Shown here piece by piece: positions 9,791-18,099 of a stretch of 64,000 bases of DNA (position 1 is its first letter; every line of letters starts with the position of its first letter). The stretch is taken from assembly GCA_000814665.1 (NCBI GenBank), contig JWIH01000012.1:124001-188000 (forward strand). The letters run 5' to 3'. The notes under the pieces are model-generated. The model was not told the DNA's origin and ran no database searches. It was given only the letters and a program-made list of their open reading frames with translations. The position numbers and the translations under genes were made by a program. Source of the DNA: Pseudoalteromonas flavipulchra NCIMB 2033 = ATCC BAA-314 (GTDB lineage: Bacteria; Pseudomonadota; Gammaproteobacteria; Enterobacterales; Alteromonadaceae).

Positions 9791-11171
9791 CGCCATTCAA
9801 ACGCTTAAAATAATGTTAGAGCGACCTAACATTATGTTTAATATCATAAAAAAAATGGACGCTCAAAATGAGCGTTTCATTAGTGAGGGAGCCGTTGCTT
9901 TTGAGGTATTAGAAAGTATAAAGCACCTTGATAAGCTAGAGCAGCAGCGATTCAAAATAGCTTATGCAACGGAAAACTTGGCAAAATCACATATAGTGGC
10001 TGATCAAGATCAGGTTGATAATGTTAGCCGCTTGATGTTTCAAGAATCCGTTGTCTCTATTTTTAGGCTTTGCGAAACATCCCTATATCAAGAGCTAACA
10101 GATGCAAAATTAAAAGCTGAACTCGCTTCTTTTTGGCATATTCAAAATAAACTTCTATCTGATGACTGTAGTTTCAACTCAATGGACTATGACTATACAG
10201 AATTAGTAGAGGAACTATTTCATAAGCTGGGCAGCTTGCTTGATTTGCTAAAACGCAACTTAGTTAGAATGCAGAGCATTAATAGTGACTTGGAAAAGCT
10301 ATCTTTTGAGGTGAGCAAAGACGGCATCGACTTTGTTGAGTACAGGCAAAAAGTGCTAGATGATGTAACGCACTTATATGAGAGGCATATTCTTCCAACG
10401 CAGCGGTTTGTTAATCCTGATGTAAAATTGGTTGATGGAGACAACCTGCTAGCGACAATCAACTCTATAAAGTCACTATTTGATGCTCATGGAAAGCACG
10501 AACTTTCTGATCAGGTCTTTCGTTATGGACTGAGTTTTACCAATATTATTAATCCGCTAAAAGATGTTTCGAATCAGATAAATGGTTTTATTCGCAAGAC
10601 GCAGAAAAGTTTAACCCAGTTTAATGCGATGGAGTGGCACTTTGAGCGCTTTAAGAAAAAGTATGAAGAAACTCTGGATGGACGAGTTAACCGCACAAAA
10701 ATAGATAACTCTTTCGCAGATGATGTTCCCTTCATGAGAAATGTGAAGCGAATACTGAGACCCAAAGGGTTAAAAATTGAAAATAATAGCTTTTACTTTT
10801 ACAACATATTCAAAGACCTTGAGTATCGAATTCAAGACCAATTACTACTATCAAACGAAGACATTGAAGCAGAAGGTCAAGCTTTGGTCTCTTTCACCTC
10901 GAAAGATCGCTTAAAAAGAGCAAAGGCAATATACGACTTGATAGAAAAACTCTCATTGAGAGAGTCAAAGGACGTAATTGCTACCTTACATTACCGCCTT
11001 CAAAGTTTGTTGCCTGAGTATCACTTTGTAGATCTTATAAATGCGGTCGTTCATTTCATGAAAAAGACACTTGATGGAAAACGCCTGATTAAGACAAATA
11101 ACAAGGCGTTCATTCAACAAGAAAATAAATATTACGTATATAGGATTGTCATCTTGCAGGAGCCTAACTAA
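9777..11171 (+). CDS. Kleisin-like subunit, JetA/MksF-type
   Basis: The 464-residue protein has no catalytic motif. It is largely helical, with an N-terminal winged-helix-like part (QTLKIMLERPNIMFNIIKKM) and a helical bundle in the middle, and its place directly after the SMC gene and before a MukE-like gene fits a JetA/MksF (MukF-like) kleisin that bridges SMC heads. The gene overlaps the SMC gene by 14 bases and the following gene by one base (TAATG), so the three are translated together. I infer the family mainly from context, size and helical character. Confidence 0.62.
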   Translation: MKQFSAIQTLKIMLERPNIMFNIIKKMDAQNERFISEGAVAFEVLESIKHLDKLEQQRFKIAYATENLAKSHIVADQDQVDNVSRLMFQESVVSIFRLCETSLYQELTDAKLKAELASFWHIQNKLLSDDCSFNSMDYDYTELVEELFHKLGSLLDLLKRNLVRMQSINSDLEKLSFEVSKDGIDFVEYRQKVLDDVTHLYERHILPTQRFVNPDVKLVDGDNLLATINSIKSLFDAHGKHELSDQVFRYGLSFTNIINPLKDVSNQINGFIRKTQKSLTQFNAMEWHFERFKKKYEETLDGRVNRTKIDNSFADDVPFMRNVKRILRPKGLKIENNSFYFYNIFKDLEYRIQDQLLLSNEDIEAEGQALVSFTSKDRLKRAKAIYDLIEKLSLRESKDVIATLHYRLQSLLPEYHFVDLINAVVHFMKKTLDGKRLIKTNNKAFIQQENKYYVYRIVILQEPN

Positions 11172-11761
11172 TGGAAAGTGAAGTTATTTACAGCTTTGAA
11201 GAAATCCCTTACACCAAAAGTACTGAGATTTACCGATTATTCTCTCAAGGTCGTGTACTCAACAAGCAGCGTTATGACGATGTTCATGGTTGTTTAGTAG
11301 ATGATGATTTATTCACACTAGTATTCAATAAAATTAAGCACTTTTCCCTTTTCTTTAAACATATGGGGTATGACCTAAAGTTTGATGAAGAAGGTGACTT
11401 TTACTTCACTCAAGACCTTCGTGACGCTAACAACGATGAATCAGATGACAACGCCATGAAGATTCAATCTATCTTGCTTTTTATTGGGAGGTACTATGCA
11501 ACTGTGGGCGATTTAGCACAGTTGCAAGATCCTATGTTTGGGCTAAAGGAATCAGATATTAATGCATTAAAGCAAGATGATTTGTTAGCAAGCTCGCTAA
11601 AGGCTTTAAGAATAGACAATTGGGATAAAGCACTGGAATACTTAACAAGTAGAAGCCTTGTTTTTAAAGTCTCACAGGATAAATATGTATTGAGCAAAGC
11701 TGCTATGACATTTTTGAGCAGATTGATAGAGGCTCATTCTAAATTTATTAATGATAAATAG
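11171..11761 (+). CDS. MukE/MksE-like accessory subunit, JetB-type
   Basis: The 196-residue protein resembles MukE/MksE/JetB: two winged-helix-like halves, a typical beta-hairpin with FDEEGDFYFTQDLRD near residue 75, then a long helix (AMKIQSILLFIGRYYATVGD) and a C-terminal winged helix ending VSQDKYVLSKAAMTFLSRLI. These proteins bind the kleisin and DNA in MukBEF-type complexes. It is the last gene of the five-gene operon. The gene order here (regulator, D, C, A, B) differs from the usual JetA-B-C-D order. Confidence 0.68.
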   Translation: MESEVIYSFEEIPYTKSTEIYRLFSQGRVLNKQRYDDVHGCLVDDDLFTLVFNKIKHFSLFFKHMGYDLKFDEEGDFYFTQDLRDANNDESDDNAMKIQSILLFIGRYYATVGDLAQLQDPMFGLKESDINALKQDDLLASSLKALRIDNWDKALEYLTSRSLVFKVSQDKYVLSKAAMTFLSRLIEAHSKFINDK

Positions 11762-11814
11762 ATCAGGTAATGAGCATAGTCCTAGGCACTTACTTATTAG
11801 GTTATTAACTTCAT

Positions 11815-12750
11815 ATGCAAATCGTTAATGTTAACAAAAATTTTCTTAAAACTAGGTACGGGCCTGATGGAATTCATGTATTTGATCGTCAAACAGGACT
11901 AAATCTTTTGTTGGATGAAAGTGTCCCTAACCGAAAAATCTGGACGCTTGCACCTAGACAAGTTTCTATTGCGTTAACTAATAATTGTAACCTGCAATGC
12001 AAACACTGTTACGCACCTAAATCAAAGAGTTTCCTAGACAAAAGTTTAGTAAAGAAATGGATGAAAGAACTAGATCTAGCTGGCAGCTTTGGAATTGGTT
12101 TTGGAGGTGGGGAACCTACCCTTCATCCTGATTTTAATGAAATTTGCCACTATGGAAAAAATGAGACATCACTAGCAATTACGTTTACAACTCACGGCCT
12201 TACGCTCAGAGAGTCTTTAATTAAAAACATTGAAGATAACGTGAACTTCACGCGGGTAAGCATGGACGGTGTTGGAGAAACCTACGAGTCCATAAGAGGG
12301 TGTTCATTTGATAGTTTCTTAAAAAAATTATCTCTTTTAACAGGTCGCATCAATTTTGGTATTAATTATGTGGTTAACCGTGACACCGTAAAAGATATTG
12401 AACAAGCGATAAACATTGCCGAACTTTATGGAGCAAGTGAAGTGTTGTTCCTACCCGAAGAAGCAGTAGGACTGGGTTGTCAGGTTGATACTCAAACTTT
12501 AGACAAGTTATCTTCATGGGCGGGTCAATATAAAGGAAAGTTGAGGCTTTCAATTAGCTCCTTAAGGAAAAGCTCGGTAAATTACTTGAATGCTCTTGAA
12601 AATGAGCTAGAGCATTTGGCTTATTCTCACATTGATGCAGATGGTTTATTAAAGAAAACATCATTTGAGAAAATGGGATATAAGATATCTGAGGAAGGGG
12701 TTATGAAATCTTTTGAAAAGTTGTGCAATGCAGAGGAAAGAATAATATGA
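11815..12750 (+). CDS. Radical SAM protein in a putative defence operon
   Basis: The 311-residue protein has the CxxxCxxC cluster motif of radical SAM enzymes (TNNCNLQCKHCYAP, residues about 59-72), a GGE motif for SAM binding (GFGGGEPTLHPDF) and a later strand with SMDG. It belongs to the PqqE/MoaA-like branch in style but shows no obvious C-terminal SPASM cysteine cluster. The N-terminal segment (RYGPDGIHVFDRQTGLNLL) looks like a small docking domain. Its stop overlaps the next start (ATGA). It begins 53 bases after the Wadjet-like operon, with no clear terminator between, so read-through is possible. The substrate is unknown. It is not viperin-like: the segment after the cysteines differs. 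Confidence 0.85.
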   Translation: MQIVNVNKNFLKTRYGPDGIHVFDRQTGLNLLLDESVPNRKIWTLAPRQVSIALTNNCNLQCKHCYAPKSKSFLDKSLVKKWMKELDLAGSFGIGFGGGEPTLHPDFNEICHYGKNETSLAITFTTHGLTLRESLIKNIEDNVNFTRVSMDGVGETYESIRGCSFDSFLKKLSLLTGRINFGINYVVNRDTVKDIEQAINIAELYGASEVLFLPEEAVGLGCQVDTQTLDKLSSWAGQYKGKLRLSISSLRKSSVNYLNALENELEHLAYSHIDADGLLKKTSFEKMGYKISEEGVMKSFEKLCNAEERII

Positions 12751-13133
12751 AAATATGGACAAGCTATGGAGCTGAACACTCATTAAATTTGGTTATTATT
12801 GGGTATTTCAAAGACGCAATAGAAGCAGAAGAGTTTGAATCGTTAGTTTCATCGCTAACAAATTTTCTAATGAATGATTCTGATTTTGATGTTGATTCGG
12901 ATCGATTTAGTTCTGGGATGCTCGACTACCTCGGCAAGAAAAATCTTTTTTGCTTGTCTCCTCAGCAACTTGGTCAATTATTGTATGACATGCGTTTAGA
13001 GAGGGAAGAAAATAAAATAGTTATTTCTTCTGATGATGATCTTAATGCTCTCACAAGTTTGCTTATTCATTCAGGAGCGAAGGTCGAAATGTTTTCAGCC
13101 CACGATCATCCACATGAAGAACACGGAAGGTAA
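12747..13133 (+). CDS. Small acidic protein between radical SAM and nuclease-STAND genes
   Basis: The 128-residue product starts MKIWTSYGAEHSLNLVIIG and is strongly acidic in its middle (NDSDFDVDSDRF) with a His-rich end (AHDHPHEEHG). I chose the ATG at 12747, which overlaps the stop of the radical SAM gene (ATGA) and follows GAGGAAAG, over an earlier in-frame ATG at 12723. The N-terminal pattern resembles a family I remember as DUF6375, but I could not verify this. Coupling on both sides suggests that it works with both neighbours: it could be a substrate of the radical SAM enzyme, an adaptor or an inhibitor. Confidence 0.62.
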   Translation: MKIWTSYGAEHSLNLVIIGYFKDAIEAEEFESLVSSLTNFLMNDSDFDVDSDRFSSGMLDYLGKKNLFCLSPQQLGQLLYDMRLEREENKIVISSDDDLNALTSLLIHSGAKVEMFSAHDHPHEEHGR

Positions 13134-13136
13134 CCT

Positions 13137-16100
13137 ATGCTTGATTGGCAGAGATTTAGTCAACTAGCAGGTGATGAAACTACTAACTTTGAAAAATTAT
13201 GCAGAGGAATTATACGAAGGCAATTCGGTTATTTGGGGGCTTTAAAAGAACTCAAAAATCAGCCGGGTGTAGAATACCATTTAAATCTAACTGAAACGAA
13301 TAGCAAACTTGGAAAAGCTGGACAATCGGTAGGCTGGCAATGTAAATGGTTTCAATATAAAGCTAATGGAGAGTTTACTGCATCAGCAAAAACACAAGTT
13401 GAACATTCGCTAAAAAAGACAAAAGAGCATTTACCAAGTATTGATGTTTGGATTTTATGGACACATAAAACTTTAGCTAAATCTGATCAGACATGGTTCT
13501 ATGGTCTTGAGAGTAAATATGGCTTTAAGCTGCATTTATGGAATGCAGAAGATTTAGATTCGTTACTGTCTGGAAACGCTTTAGATTTAAGGCACTCGTA
13601 TTTTGGTGAATTGGCCTTAACTCCAGAAATGTTAGGTAAACAGCATGCAATATCTGTAGCCCCAATCCGCAAACGTTGGCTTCATGACGTACATCAAAAA
13701 ACAGATATTGAAGAAATTACAAGAAAAATACTGGGGGAACCTAGTGCTTGGAAAGGGTTTGTAAATATTGCTGAAGAGCTTACTTGGGCAATCGAAAAAA
13801 TAGAAAAAGCACTAAGCGATGATATTTATAAAGCTTGGAAGCAGGATTTAAATTCATTTGTTCATATATGTCAGAATTTAGTATGTTCTTTTGAGCTTTT
13901 TAAAAATACCATATCTGGAGAACATATCTCTTATGTTGAAACCTTACTCACAGATATAAGCGACAAATCCAGCACTAATATCTCACAAGTTTTAAGAGTT
14001 ATACGTAGAAAAAACCTTCCATTATCTCTTGTCATAACAAATGCCATAGCAGCTATTAAAGATGCAAAAAAGAATCTCAAAAAAGCAGTAGAACTATTTA
14101 CTCATCAACTAGTTGCAGTGGTTGCGGATGCTGGAGGAGGCAAAACTCAATTCTCAGCAGAATTGTCTTCGGATGCCAATGATAGACCTGCTGGTATATT
14201 ACTATTGGGAAGAGATTTAAAATCAAACTTCACATTAGATGACATAGCTAAGCGAATATCCTTTTATTCTGGCCCCATTGAAAATTTTGAACAGCTTATT
14301 ATTGCTTTAGATGCAGCGGGTGCAAGGAGTGGCTGTAGGCTTCCAATTATTATTGATGGGCTTAACGAAGCTGAAGACCCTAGAGAATGGAAACCTTTAT
14401 TAGCATCTGCCGAAGTTCAGCTCAAGAATTACCCCAATGTTGTCTTAATTTGTACTTTAAGAACAGGGGAAAGAAAAAGGAACTACCCAGTCCGGTTAGC
14501 CAAAAAGAGTAATAGCCGAGAGGACTTTGCGCACAAAGGCTTGCCAGACGATTGTTTTATTATTGAATCAACTGGATTTAGTGAAAAAGTTACAATGCGT
14601 GCTATCAATGCGTATTTTCGTCATTATAAGATCAAGGCTAACCCCTTAATCGCGCCAAGAAGCTTTTTTAGGCACCCACTCAATCTAAAGATTTTCTGTG
14701 AAGTTACTAATCGTGAAGCCAGAGAATTTGTTACAGTAACCCATTTTCCTGCTTCAATTTATAGCTTGTTCGAAGCACAGGTTGACCATGTTGCTCAAAC
14801 TATATCGTCAATGACCAATTTATCCATCAATTACAATGCTGATGATATCGAAGATGCGATATATTTTTTGGGAGAGACCATTTGGAACGAGGGCTGTAGA
14901 ACCGTTCCTGAAAAAGAGTTTCGTCAACGATTTCAGATAGAGGCACAAGACTGGTATAGCGATATAGTTAACCTTTTATCTCAGGAAGGACTCTTATTTA
15001 GAGATCAAGCAGGAAGAAGGGACTTTAACTTAACCCCAGCTTACGATCGAATGGGAGGGTATTTCGTTGCATACTATCTTTTGCAAAAGAATGAAAAAAG
15101 CGAAAATTTAGAATGGCTAAATGATGACTACTGTAAACAAAAGTTATTTGGTGAGGGGGAAGAACAGCATGAGCTTTCACAAGACATTCTATACGCACTA
15201 GTGGCACTTTTTCCTAAGTATAACTCAGATAACTTGTGGCAATGTGTACCTCAAGAATTTCAAAATAATATTCTAGAACTGTCACATTTGATCGACGCAA
15301 ATGATATTGATGGTACAACGAAGGAAGCTTACTCCAAAAATATCCTTGATAAAGGCTTAGATAGAAATACGATTGAAAAACTTGAAGACTTAAAAATGGT
15401 CGCTGATCACCCTTTCAATGTTTACTTTTTTGATGAAATATTAACTCAGCTTTCGATGTCTGATAGAGACCTATCATGGTCTGAGCATATACGACTTCAT
15501 AATGACGATATAATCGAAGCCTTAAATTACCGGATTGACAACTGGCGCTCAAAAAAATCAGAAAACAGTGAAATTGACAAATATAGAGCTTTATCTATTT
15601 CTTGGTTATTAACATCTACATCTATCGAATTGAGAGATAAAGCCAGTGAAGCACTGTTTTATTTTGGTATCCGTTTTCCTGCAACATTTTTAGAACTCAC
15701 ATCTAATAAGTTAAGTGTAAATGACCCTTATGTTATCGAAAGAATGTTGGGCGTAGCTTACGGGGTTGTTGGAACTTTAATAACACATGAAAGGGAGAGT
15801 CAGGCAGTAGCAGATTTTTCCAATATGCTCTATAAAAGAATTTTTAGTGACGAGGCTGATGTTCAATTAGTGCATTTATTTTCCAGAGAGTATGCGAGCC
15901 AAACGATACAAATAACTCACAAGCACCTCAGCTCTGCTATTACTACCACACAGGCATTAAAATCGTCGTACCCATTTTCTTCAATGTTATCTATAGCTTG
16001 GGGAAAAATGAATGTGAAAGACTTAGCTTCAGGAGAATCGCCTTTCAGAATGGATTTTGAAAATTATACGATTGGGCGACTGATTCAAGATCGAGGAAAT

Positions 16101-17243
16101 TATGATTTTGATCATCCAGATTACCAAGATGCTAGAGCCAAGATTCTGTGGAGGGTTCATGACTTGGGCTGGAGAGGAAGTAAGTTCAAAGATATTGAGT
16201 CAAGAGTAGGCTCTGGCAGATATCACTCAAGAGGTGAGAGAGCCAAAGTAGAGCGATATGGGAAAAAGTACTCTTGGATCGCTTACTACGAACTAGCAAG
16301 TGAATTAGACTGTTTGGGAAAGCTTAAAAAGTGGCATAAAAGGTTTGATGCCGATATTGACCCATTCTTCCCAGAACCAATTAAAGAGTCAATAAAGGCT
16401 TCCCCAAGGTTCTTAGGGAATACAGCAAAATCCTCATCCGAATGGATTTCTACAAGTGAAATTCCATGTATAGAAAAACTCACGACCAAAGACAACGACT
16501 CTGGACAAGCTATATCGTGGGTTTTACTAAAAGGTACAACGACTGAAGAGTCAAAGAGACTCGATAGAAACTTTTATTGCTCCATGAGAATGTTTTTTAC
16601 AAATAAGCAAAATGAAAAGAAGCTTAAAGATTATCTGAACGAAGATAAACAAATGAATTGGCCCGAACAGCAACAGACTACATATGTGTATTCAGGTGAA
16701 ATATACGAAAACACTCTAAACGAATTAGATACGGAGCAAGTCATTCAAATAACAGTGGGAAGTGAATCAAAAGAAATTGAAACTCCTGAAATAAAATTTG
16801 AGGAAGGTGGTTTCAGTATCGGACAGCCTATAAAACGAATAGTTGAGCAGCCTGTATATGACGAAGTGTCAATTAAATATCCTTTAATTGGATATTATTG
16901 GGAAAGACAAGGCGGAGAGTCAATTAACACAAACAGCAATTTATTGGCTCCTTGGTTAGTAAAAACACTTTCCTTAAAATTTAACCCTGTAACTCGTATT
17001 TATTTAGATAAAGAAGGAAAAGAGGCTGTAAAACAGATCAAAGAAATAGGTGAGGAATCGAATAATAGCGAAGAATTATTCTATTTAAGAGAAGACCTGT
17101 TTGAAGAGTTACTGAAACAAGAAAACCTTATCGCTGGATATAATATATATGGTGAGAGACGGATAGCTCGTGTTGATGACCTGCATTCAGAGAAAGAACA
17201 TGTCGCGTTTAAAGAGTTTCAAAGTTCAATTTTTGTCAAGTAG
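13137..17243 (+). CDS. Nuclease-STAND NTPase fusion, Avs-like
   Basis: The 1,368-residue protein begins with a restriction-endonuclease-like domain (residues about 1-150): an acidic helix (E19 in NFEKLCRG), GVEYHL (E46) and VGWQCKWF (Q68, K70), a PD-(D/E)xK variant. A NACHT/STAND-type NTPase follows, with Walker A VADAGGGKTQF (K336 T337) and Walker B LPIIIDGLNEAED (about 402-413) and a later ICTLRTGER sensor. The remaining C-terminal 800 residues are helical and repeat-like at first, and probably sense a trigger. This is the layout of Avs-type and other STAND defence proteins, which oligomerise on sensing phage proteins and activate the nuclease. It starts four bases after the acidic protein gene, with GGAAGG upstream. 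Confidence 0.78.
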   Translation: MLDWQRFSQLAGDETTNFEKLCRGIIRRQFGYLGALKELKNQPGVEYHLNLTETNSKLGKAGQSVGWQCKWFQYKANGEFTASAKTQVEHSLKKTKEHLPSIDVWILWTHKTLAKSDQTWFYGLESKYGFKLHLWNAEDLDSLLSGNALDLRHSYFGELALTPEMLGKQHAISVAPIRKRWLHDVHQKTDIEEITRKILGEPSAWKGFVNIAEELTWAIEKIEKALSDDIYKAWKQDLNSFVHICQNLVCSFELFKNTISGEHISYVETLLTDISDKSSTNISQVLRVIRRKNLPLSLVITNAIAAIKDAKKNLKKAVELFTHQLVAVVADAGGGKTQFSAELSSDANDRPAGILLLGRDLKSNFTLDDIAKRISFYSGPIENFEQLIIALDAAGARSGCRLPIIIDGLNEAEDPREWKPLLASAEVQLKNYPNVVLICTLRTGERKRNYPVRLAKKSNSREDFAHKGLPDDCFIIESTGFSEKVTMRAINAYFRHYKIKANPLIAPRSFFRHPLNLKIFCEVTNREAREFVTVTHFPASIYSLFEAQVDHVAQTISSMTNLSINYNADDIEDAIYFLGETIWNEGCRTVPEKEFRQRFQIEAQDWYSDIVNLLSQEGLLFRDQAGRRDFNLTPAYDRMGGYFVAYYLLQKNEKSENLEWLNDDYCKQKLFGEGEEQHELSQDILYALVALFPKYNSDNLWQCVPQEFQNNILELSHLIDANDIDGTTKEAYSKNILDKGLDRNTIEKLEDLKMVADHPFNVYFFDEILTQLSMSDRDLSWSEHIRLHNDDIIEALNYRIDNWRSKKSENSEIDKYRALSISWLLTSTSIELRDKASEALFYFGIRFPATFLELTSNKLSVNDPYVIERMLGVAYGVVGTLITHERESQAVADFSNMLYKRIFSDEADVQLVHLFSREYASQTIQITHKHLSSAITTTQALKSSYPFSSMLSIAWGKMNVKDLASGESPFRMDFENYTIGRLIQDRGNYDFDHPDYQDARAKILWRVHDLGWRGSKFKDIESRVGSGRYHSRGERAKVERYGKKYSWIAYYELASELDCLGKLKKWHKRFDADIDPFFPEPIKESIKASPRFLGNTAKSSSEWISTSEIPCIEKLTTKDNDSGQAISWVLLKGTTTEESKRLDRNFYCSMRMFFTNKQNEKKLKDYLNEDKQMNWPEQQQTTYVYSGEIYENTLNELDTEQVIQITVGSESKEIETPEIKFEEGGFSIGQPIKRIVEQPVYDEVSIKYPLIGYYWERQGGESINTNSNLLAPWLVKTLSLKFNPVTRIYLDKEGKEAVKQIKEIGEESNNSEELFYLREDLFEELLKQENLIAGYNIYGERRIARVDDLHSEKEHVAFKEFQSSIFVK

Positions 17244-17259
17244 CTCCATCTTTTATGGA

Positions 17260-17297
17260 TTCTAACAGACTATGTCAAACACCATAGTCTGTTAGAA
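17260..17297. terminator. Perfect 15-bp inverted repeat after the nuclease-STAND gene
   Basis: TTCTAACAGACTATG and CATAGTCTGTTAGAA are exact complements separated by eight bases, 16 bases after the stop codon. It could end the operon, but there is no T-run after it, so a Rho-independent terminator is not certain; it could also be a protein-binding site or an end of a small element. Confidence 0.5.
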
Positions 17298-17453
17298 CGA
17301 CCATTTGTCTACACCAATTCAACAGCCTCTGTTTTCAACCTTCAAAGCTAATATTAATTTATAAAAGTCAGAATTAGATCCACGCTTTCAATATGTTTTT
17401 AACCACAAATTTCCTAATATTAAACTTTACTGAAAATAGAGTAGAGGTGACTT

Positions 17454-17753
17454 ATGGATACTATAGTTTGTGATTGGCAAATCGTGACAGTTAAAGATAA
17501 CGGTCAAGTTTTGTGGGGCATCTGTGTTGAAGATAAATCTTTTAGATTTGGCAACGGTGACTATATCTGCACCTCAAAATTGGTTGAAATAAAGCCAAAG
17601 AAGAATCTTATCAAAACAGCAAGCGGCAGTATTTACAAAGTTGTCGGTGACGGTAAAAAAGCTATCGTTGAACTCTGTGATTTTGAATTACTTCGCAATG
17701 GTTTTAACCCTCAGCAGATAAAAGCATTAAAAACTACCTCACATCGACACTAA
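17454..17753 (+). CDS. Small protein of unknown function
   Basis: The 99-residue product starts MDTIVCDWQIVTVKDNGQVL and is predicted from its residue pattern to be mostly beta-strand (SH3-like barrel possible), with no signal or membrane segment. A good ribosome site (AGAGGTGA, 3 bases before the ATG) supports it as real. It stands alone between the inverted repeat at 17260 and the transposon end at 17873. I do not recognise the family. Confidence 0.6.
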   Translation: MDTIVCDWQIVTVKDNGQVLWGICVEDKSFRFGNGDYICTSKLVEIKPKKNLIKTASGSIYKVVGDGKKAIVELCDFELLRNGFNPQQIKALKTTSHRH

Positions 17754-17800
17754 TGCTTCTAATAATATCAGTTCCGATACTGTAACAACTCTAGCCAATA

Positions 17801-17862
17801 TTTGTCTTTATTCGATTGTGAATTGTCTCTGTTTGAATCTAATTGTCTTCATCTAGAATCTA
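17801..17862. repeat. Three degenerate 20-bp repeats beside the transposon end
   Basis: TTGTCT occurs at 17802, 17823 and 17843, each followed by 14-15 similar bases (for example CTGTTTGAATCT and TCATCTAGAATCT). The spacing of 20-21 bases matches the 20-bp spacing of TnsB sites at the yhiN end of the intact element. They may be remnants of an older transposon end or chance AT-rich similarity. Confidence 0.3.
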
Positions 17863-17866
17863 ATAA

Positions 17867-17872
17867 ACTAGG
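17867..17872. repeat. Left copy of target-site duplication (ACTAGG)
   Basis: ACTAGG lies immediately before the TGTG end of the transposon and recurs at 36883-36888 immediately after the CACA end. Tn7-type insertion duplicates 5 bp (CTAGG would fit); the sixth matching base may be chance or may mean that the end is one base further out. Confidence 0.75.
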
Positions 17873-17930
17873 TGTGAAAGGACAATAAAGTTTGCCCGCA
17901 AGGAATGATATGGACAATAAAGTTTGCCCG
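17873..17930 (+). repeat. Left transposon end with two TnsB-type sites
   Basis: The first site includes the terminus (TGTGAAAG then GACAATAAAGTTTGCCCG, to 17898); a second copy, GACAATAAAGTTTGCCCG, lies at 17913-17930. Both share the sequence of the sites at the other end in inverted orientation. Spaced sites at this end and tandem sites at the tnsA end mirror the asymmetric ends of Tn7. Confidence 0.9.
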
Positions 17931-18099
17931 CAAGATGCATTAATAACTTAAAATTATGCTCCTACACGTTAGATCTGTGCTTCGCTCTGCTCTCATATAC
18001 CAACACTGTATGAGTATTTTCTAGCGTATTTTTCAAACCAATAGCTTTTCTGTTGCAACATAATTGTCCTTTCAAGTTACCGTAGAGTAAATTTGGAAG

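Noticed and set aside
11815..12750. Prokaryotic viperin
   Set aside because: The segment after the CxxxCxxC motif and the rest of the protein lack the viperin pattern; it resembles PqqE/MoaA-type radical SAM proteins more.
18063..18075. ATTGTCCTTTCAA, matching the inverted terminal sequence of the transposon
   Set aside because: It is in the wrong orientation and lacks the TTTGCCCG part of the TnsB sites; a short chance match is likely.
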